Assembly: GCA_030248135.1 (NCBI GenBank)
Contig: JASANC010004782.1
Location: 1 to 64,000 of the forward strand
Source of the DNA: Theristus sp. LFF4_11
Lineage: Eukaryota; Nematoda; Chromadorea; Monhysterida; Xyalidae
Length of the DNA stretch: 64,000 bases
Direction: 5' to 3'
In this document: piece by piece, positions 58,220 to 64,000 of the stretch
How positions within the stretch are numbered: the first letter of the stretch is position 1
How the letters are laid out: every line of letters begins with the position of its first letter
Position numbers and translations under genes: made by a program
The notes under the pieces: generated by a model
Told to the model about the DNA's origin: nothing
The model's input: only the letters and a program-made list of their open reading frames with translations
The model's database searches: none

Positions 58220-61200
58220 ATGTGTGTCAAGATGAGCAAACTGTGGTTTTGTCTGTCAGTTTTGTTGAGTTCATCAGTGCAAAGTGAGTCCAATCTGAGT
58301 TCACTCAAGTTTCAAAACATAATGAATGTTGCTATTTTCTGCCAATTTAAAAACAGCATTTTCGCATTTTCCAGCTCTGGCCTGTATCGGCGGCACCAAC
58401 AACAACGCAATCAAGGTCGAAGACTACGAGGCGTACTTTGACGACCTCGAGAATCAAACATCGGTAGAGTTCTTTTACGAGGCCTCCCACGAGAGCGCTG
58501 ATCTCTCGTTCGACGCAGGCGCTTCTCAAGATCCGTCGAGTTTCCCTGAATACGAACTGCCTCCCATTCCAAGCGACCACCCTCCCAAGGTCGATCACTC
58601 GTCCACCGACCATGGTCGTAACGACATCGAGATCTACCGCGACTATTTCGAGCAGCTTCCACCTTTGCCGGCGTCCGTTGAGCGCGAGGCACGACGCGAC
58701 GGCGAGACGACGCCCACGTGGGACTCGGCGATCTTCGGCGTCACACCCGAGAATCCGTACGCGGCGAGTGTCGCCATCGATGACGAACAGTTGTTGCCTG
58801 AGGTGCCGCCTGGGGGGAAGCCGGAACGGACACCGGGCGATGGGGGCTTCAAGCGACAGCGCGCCAGTGGTGGGTATTTCGCTCCGGTGACCACAACGAC
58901 AACTCGGGCCGAAACAACCACCACCACGACCACCACCACCACCACCGTTCGTCATCGGCAGCCCGGCAGCGGTGGCCTGAAGCCGAAACGAAAGGGCGCC
59001 GGTGGCTATTGGGTGCCGCGCACGGAGCCGCCAGCGTCGCACAATCAACCGTCCTATTCCAGTGAGGCGTCCAGTTCCAGTGAATCGGACGAATACTACA
59101 ACAAAAAGATGGACAGCCACGAAGGTTGGTCAGCATTTCTTTTTGAATACAACAACATTCGTCTGTTGGATTGGAAAGTTCGAATGATGTTGGCCAACTT
59201 GAATTTCAATTGATTGTTGCAGGTCCCATTGATCATATTCCATTTAAAATCAGTCCCGCTGTTACACAAGGAGAGTCCGGCGGCTTTTGGAATCATCACC
59301 TCTCGAAGCATGTCATTAATGGTAAAACGATTCTTTTTTGTGATCATACACGACAATGAAACGGTTCAAAAAAAAGACATCTGACAAAAATGTTTTCTTT
59401 CTTTGTTTGTGCAATTGTTTTTCTTTAGAATTACTTGGTCCCTTTCCGGAGAACAACTTCAAAACGCCAACTTCGCCAGGTTGGTTTTTTTATTGTTTTT
59501 GTTTCAACGGTCAATTTTTATTTGGTTTGTTGAGGTTCCCTAAGTTCAAGATGACCACTCATTTGGATCATAGTCACCAACGCATTCAAAATGCAGACAA
59601 CTTTTTTGATTCACCCAAACATTTTTAGCGTTCGTGTGGTCACCAGACGATCTGACATGTCACTTCGACAAAAAGGAGAAGTGTTGTTGGCAGAATTTGG
59701 AAACTGAAAACCCAACAGATCGAGTAGAATGGTTTCGCATGGACGTAGAGCTCAATGAAACGTTGTCACGAACTCAGTTTCGCACCTACGATGTGCCCAG
59801 TTAGCGAGTTTCAGCAATATTCAGCAGTTGTTTTTAATCTTTGTCTCTTCTTTCATCTTACTTGTTCTATTTTTCAGACAGCAGCCCATATTTGATCAGT
59901 GGAAGTCGACAAGAACACCCGTCCGTGTATGCCATGCTAACAAGTTGCACCATACCATGCAGGCATGGATTGGCGAAACTGAGCTTTGAGTGAGTGCCAC
60001 TGACGAAACGGGGCTCCTAAAAGTTTGAAAAGCGTTTTATGTTATACACGTGAGAACGCGATTGTAGAAGCCGTTTTAGTAGCTTGTTTTCTCAGCGAAA
60101 CAGATGGCTTAGGATTGAGAAACTATTGAGATGTGTGATGCTCATTGCATTTGCAGTCGCTGGACAAGTGAGCACATTGCAATGGATGTCTGCGAGATGA
60201 CCATCGATGAGCCTGATCGATTCGCCTACTGCGCCTCATTGGAAATGGCCGGTTACCACACTTCCACTCGGGTCACCGTCGAACTGCCACCGCACGTGAA
60301 AGCGTTCAAGGTACGAATTCAAATTTTTTTCTTTCTTTTGTTCAATTTTCAACCTGTTTGAGAATAACGCGCTTAAAACTAGTCCGGACAGGTGTCCGGA
60401 TCCGGATGTTCTGTCCGACTCGTGGTGTTCCGTAGAGAAAAGTGGCAACACCACACTTGGCGTCTTTGGTCCTTTTTTCCGCGACACCGGATGCGTGTGC
60501 GCACAGATTTTTTAGCGTGAGAAAAACCTCAGCGCACCATTTTCAGATGGTGATTCTCGCGTCGGAGTTCAACGAATACCCGGGCGGTGTCGCTGCGATC
60601 GACAACATTGAGTACGAGGGTGACATCTGCCAGCCAACCACCACCACCCAGTCCACATTGCCACCAACATCACCCACACAAACCACCACACCCCCTGATT
60701 CCCCGACCGATGGTCATCTGCACGAGGCAGCGCCAATCTACTCCAGCCCCACGAACGCCCCCAAAGCGCCGCAGCTCGTACAGAAAGCGGAAAAGCAACA
60801 GCGATACGCCGACAGTCCGTACCTGAGCATCTGCAAGGCAGTCTACTGCAACTGGCAATTGGTCGCCGGTGCGTTCACTGCACGCATCGACCTGCTTGAA
60901 CAAATCAAACAAAATTCAAATCAGTCATTCAATGTTCTCGAGTTCAACTGTGGTTTCAGTTTAAACAAATCGATTCTGACACCGGACTGAACATAGCATT
61001 TCGAATTCTCATCTTTTGCAGCATCCCAGAATAGATATCCGTGCACGTGGCGCGACAATGAATTCCGTCTGTACAACGACAAGCGGCACGCGTTCAACGT
61101 CACACGGGCACGCACGGACGCACTCGACGCACCGCACATTCCACCGAGAGGTCGCCACAACAACCGTTCTTTACTTATAGTTTCAGGTCAAGTGGGGATT

Positions 61201-62079
61201 AGACGCTGTCGCCCCTCTCGTGGCCCACGTCAAAGTTGGTGCCTTCGGCCCGTTTGGGAGAGCACAAGTACCTAATGCAAAAATCGTCCACCCACGGATG
61301 TCAGTCGATCTCACCATAGTCACCAAACCTTTTTCCAGCGGATCACAGTTATTACGCTGGTGCGATTTTGAAACCGTTCCAAACGGTTCGCCTGCAAACG
61401 GACGTGTTCTACACAGACGGACGACAATACGAGCTGCAGACGGAAGTGTACGAGTCGACGGACAAAGTGGTGCTGAAGGTCAGTTCGTGGGCCGGCCATT
61501 CTTAGTTTCATTCATTCATTGCTTTAGCAGTCAACTAAAACCGATTAATGTTTAGCTTTCTCCACTGTTCGATTCTTGGCCCGATAACGCAATACAACAA
61601 ATTAGCAACAAATGTAGTTCAACAATTAATTTGTGCAATCTCAATGCATCCCAGGTTTGCATGTCCTTTTGCAGCTGTGCATGCGCAACCAGAACGAGTG
61701 CCACGTTCGCCCAGCGCTGTCCGGCGGTTGGCGCACGTTTATCTATAAAATCCCGCCGCTCACCCATAAAGCACGACAGGTACGGTACAGTGGTGGAATT
61801 TTGCATTCAAGCACCACCAATTCATCGTTCTTTGAGCTTGGCATAAACAATGCTACAAAGTCAGTGCTAGTGCTTTCACAGCTGCTGTTCATCGCAACGA
61901 ACACCGGCTACCGGTACGGCTCGGTGGGCGTCTCAAACTTTCGCGTGTTTGTGCGTGAGCCGTACAAGGGCAGAACGGAGATAAACTGCCAGAAAGAGCT
62001 GCTGAAGAGAAGGGCACGTGCGTCGCGCATTGTGGCGAGTCGTCGGCATCGACTGGTCAGAAGTCGCAGTCACGGCTAG
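58220..62079 (+). CDS. Secreted MAM-like protein A (two MAM-like modules)
   Basis: Exons 58220-58283, 58375-59124, 59223-59321, 59429-59479, 59629-59799, 59878-59989, 60157-60310, 60547-60868, 61022-61150, 61339-61478, 61675-61779 and 61882-62079 join in consistent phase. A signal peptide (MCVKMSKLWFCLSVLLSSSV) is followed by an acidic linker with a Thr run. Module 1 starts LTCHFDKKEKCCWQN and contains SPYLISGS, HIAMDVCEM, VTVELPPHVKAFKMVILASE and IDNIEYEGDIC, the order of a MAM domain. After a Thr/Pro-rich linker, module 2 (YCNW...YPCTWRDNEF, ADHSYYAGAILKPF, GVSNFRVFV) resembles it more weakly. It is probably an extracellular adhesion or matrix protein. A possible extra 81-base exon at 61187-61267 was left out. 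Confidence 0.75.
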
Positions 62080-62730
62080 TCACAAGCCACTGGCCACCAT
62101 CGAATGTGTATTTTGTCAATTACATGCAAATTATCTCGTGTTCAATTTGGCGGTTGATTAACGACAATCGATTTTCCACCGCACTCAGCGGGCGTGCGAG
62201 TTTTATCAATGTTTTGACGCATTAACGAACGCAGTCTTCTTGTGATTATTCAAGAATGTAATGTCACGGCAAATATTCTCTCTGAGCAACCTTCAAGAAC
62301 AAATGGTTATAAACATAATAAAAATGCCTAAAACAGAGGGCACATAAAACCAGTGTGAAAGATCGGTAAAACCGGTCTGATTGCGTCAATACAGTTTCGC
62401 GACCAAAAATCGCCAGATCATGCGTGACCTAGTGGTTGTTGTTTATGATGTCGTGTGTGACCTGTGGTGAAAAAGTGCATATCAAATTTAGGTGTGCAAA
62501 AATTAAGATCGGCTCTAAACTGTATGCCTGGCAATATTTTTGTTGTTTCAAACACACAACAACTTTCAGGCGATCTTCGTGTGACAACATAATTTTGGCG
62601 TTTTCTTCTCAGTCGGTATTGTGTTGAATGAAATACAATGTAATCGTCTCTCCTGATTTTTCAAATCAGCTTAATTCAATATGGCGATAACAAAATTTCA
62701 GCAAATATAATTTCAGCAACTAAAATAAAC
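62080..62730. other. Spacer between MAM-like paralogues
   Basis: It contains the 3' UTR of gene A (AATAAA near 62,318) and the 5' flank of gene B, which has an ATTTCAG acceptor-like site at about 62,710-62,716. Confidence 0.5.
62710..62716 (+). promoter_or_regulatory. Candidate trans-splice acceptor of MAM-like gene B
   Basis: TTTCAG is followed by CAACTAAAATAAAC and the ATG of gene B, with no upstream coding exon required. The spacing is the same as at RPAP1. Confidence 0.35.
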
Positions 62731-64000
62731 ATGGCGCCAAAACGAATCCTAATCACTGTTGTGGCATTTGTTGCCTTTTATCGATTGCCAGGTTAGCAAC
62801 TGTCAGGTAAAACCACCCTGAGCACGGGATGGTGTACCGCGGGCACGCACCCGTTAGAATATTCGCGGTCAGCAGTTTTGGAATTGCGGGAAATGGTCAG
62901 GTTTGGTCTCGTTTGCTCCGTGGTACACCAACGATTACTCGGCTTGTCAACCCCGTCACAAGACCGAACATTAGCCTTTCAGTAGCAACAGTTAGTGTCA
63001 CAATAATTCAGACGCGTACGCGTGCATGATGGGCAGCACCGACGACAACACGGTGATGGTTGAGGGTGAGGAAGAAGTGCCAGTGCAAAGTCGCCACATT
63101 GCCACGTTTTCAAACGACATCGACGACTCTGCATTCTCCACGAATTCGGCAAAAGCGATCGTTAGCGGTACGATGAACAAAGCAACATGAAACTAAATAG
63201 ATTGCGCACATCAAAGTGGTTTTTTAAAGGTGCCGTTTTTTGTAGAGCGCTTTGGACCATACGGCGAATCGTCGTATGCGTTGGTGCAAAACTATGGTAC
63301 GTTGCATGACCCGGTTGCTGTGTTCGGTGCTGACAGTTTTTTTTTGCGTTTTTCATTTCTGGATTTTTGTCTTTAGATCCTCGTAGACTCGTGGGTTATA
63401 AGCGCATTCACGTGTGTACTTTACTCAATTTACAGACAGTTCTTGAGTTTTTAGTTGCGGCGATTTTTAATCCGAACCAGTTTTCGTGCACGTTTGACGA
63501 ACACTGCTGCTGGCACAACGAGCCGACGTTCAGTGCAATGGACTTCTTCGTCGTCACGGAGCCAGTGAACGAGCAGAACGCAGTGTACAGCTTTCCCGAC
63601 CGCGTACCACCACGTTAGCGCAAAAGCCTTCAGTATAATACAGTCCAACTCTATAACTAGCTGATTCGCTGATGCCCGCATTCTTGGCATGGATGGCTGT
63701 GGAGGCGGAGTTTGGTTTGCATAAAATCCATGCATCACGTGGACCACCAACCAATCAGCTAGCTGGAATTATACAGTTATAGTGTTTTTGAATGATTTTA
63801 AACGTCTGCCACTTTCAAGGCAATTACCAAAACAAACAACGATTTGAAGTGAACCTACACATTCACTGCACAGGAGCGCCGTTCCTCGTCGCAGCAGGCA
63901 GCAACCTGCCGCCGCACGAATACGCCATACTGACGTCATGTCCGATGTTGTGTCAATTCGACAACGGCACTTTGAAATTTGAGTTCGTTCTTTTACAGAT
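62731..64000 (+). CDS. Secreted MAM-like protein B, 3' end off the window
   Basis: Exons 62731-62791, 63012-63167, 63246-63296, 63377-63394, 63455-63613 and 63874-63982 join in phase; the gene continues past base 64000. A signal peptide (MAPKRILITVVAFVAFYRLP) is followed by an acidic segment and the start of a MAM-like module (FSCTFDEHCCWHNEP; APFLVAAGSNLPPHEYAILT; SCPMLCQFDNGTLKFE). These align with gene A (LTCHFDKKEKCCWQN; SPYLISGS..; SCTIPCRHGLAKLSF), and all comparable introns have the same phase, so A and B are a tandem duplication. B lacks A's long linker exon. A MITE lies in its fifth intron. Confidence 0.75.
63642..63781. mobile_element. Short palindromic MITE, copy 2, intronic
   Basis: Inverted arms AACTCTATAACTAGCTGATT... 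and ...CATGCATCACGTGGACCACCAACCAATCAGCTAG with TATACAGTTATAGTG at the right end. The CACGTG..ACCAACCAATCA arm matches the intronic copy at 1245-1375. Confidence 0.65.

Noticed and set aside
58347..59120. 257-codon minus-strand ORF
   Set aside because: It is antisense to the long exon of MAM-like gene A, whose splice phases and signal peptide support the plus strand.
61187..61267. Possible extra 81-base exon in MAM-like gene A
   Set aside because: The required phase gives an unlikely Arg/Cys/Trp-rich segment; the better-looking phase is incompatible with its neighbours.

Overview
The window looks like nuclear DNA from a small-genome invertebrate, most likely a nematode. Genes are broken into 50-300 bp exons separated mostly by short introns ending in TTTCAG, TTGCAG or similar. 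Two genes have a splice-acceptor-like site just before the start codon, as in trans-splicing, and degenerate TTAGGC/TTAGG tracts resemble the nematode telomere repeat. The species cannot be named from sequence alone. Exon models below were built by hand from splice sites and reading phase; most add up to intact frames.

Left third (1-13,160, minus strand): a secreted three-CUB trypsin-like protease (1-4422, 3' end off the window), a compact RPAP1 (5230-9061) and an ataxin-3 deubiquitinase (9525-13156). RPAP1 follows ataxin-3 closely enough to suggest a two-gene operon. A decayed hAT transposon sits in an ataxin-3 intron.

Mobile-element zone (13.4-20.3 kb): a Penelope-like retroelement with an N-terminal GIY-YIG nuclease is set in an unusual structure. 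It has 183-190 bp terminal inverted repeats, a 0.95 kb palindrome rich in G and C runs, arrays of a 15-bp unit, a hammerhead-ribozyme-like core after the reverse transcriptase, and a small RGG-type ORF. Further inverted repeats and G/C-run relics follow to 20.24 kb.

Middle (20.6-51.3 kb): an unrecognised single-pass membrane protein whose large intron is a tandem array of about 1-1.4 kb units; a formin-type GBD/FH3 protein without an FH2 domain; a basic low-complexity protein; a claudin-like four-helix protein (minus); a UBASH3-like histidine phosphatase; a Gly/Tyr/Met-rich small protein (minus); and a TPM/MOLO-1-like membrane protein. Long stretches at 38-41.7 kb and 45.6-49.1 kb show no gene that I can support.

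Right end (51.6-64 kb): a 1.24 kb element with long inverted repeats, a satellite of about 290 bp units (53.29-55.48 kb), an unrecognised secreted protein (minus), and two tandem MAM-like secreted paralogues (plus), the second running off the window. Secreted and membrane proteins dominate the gene set, alongside two conserved housekeeping genes.
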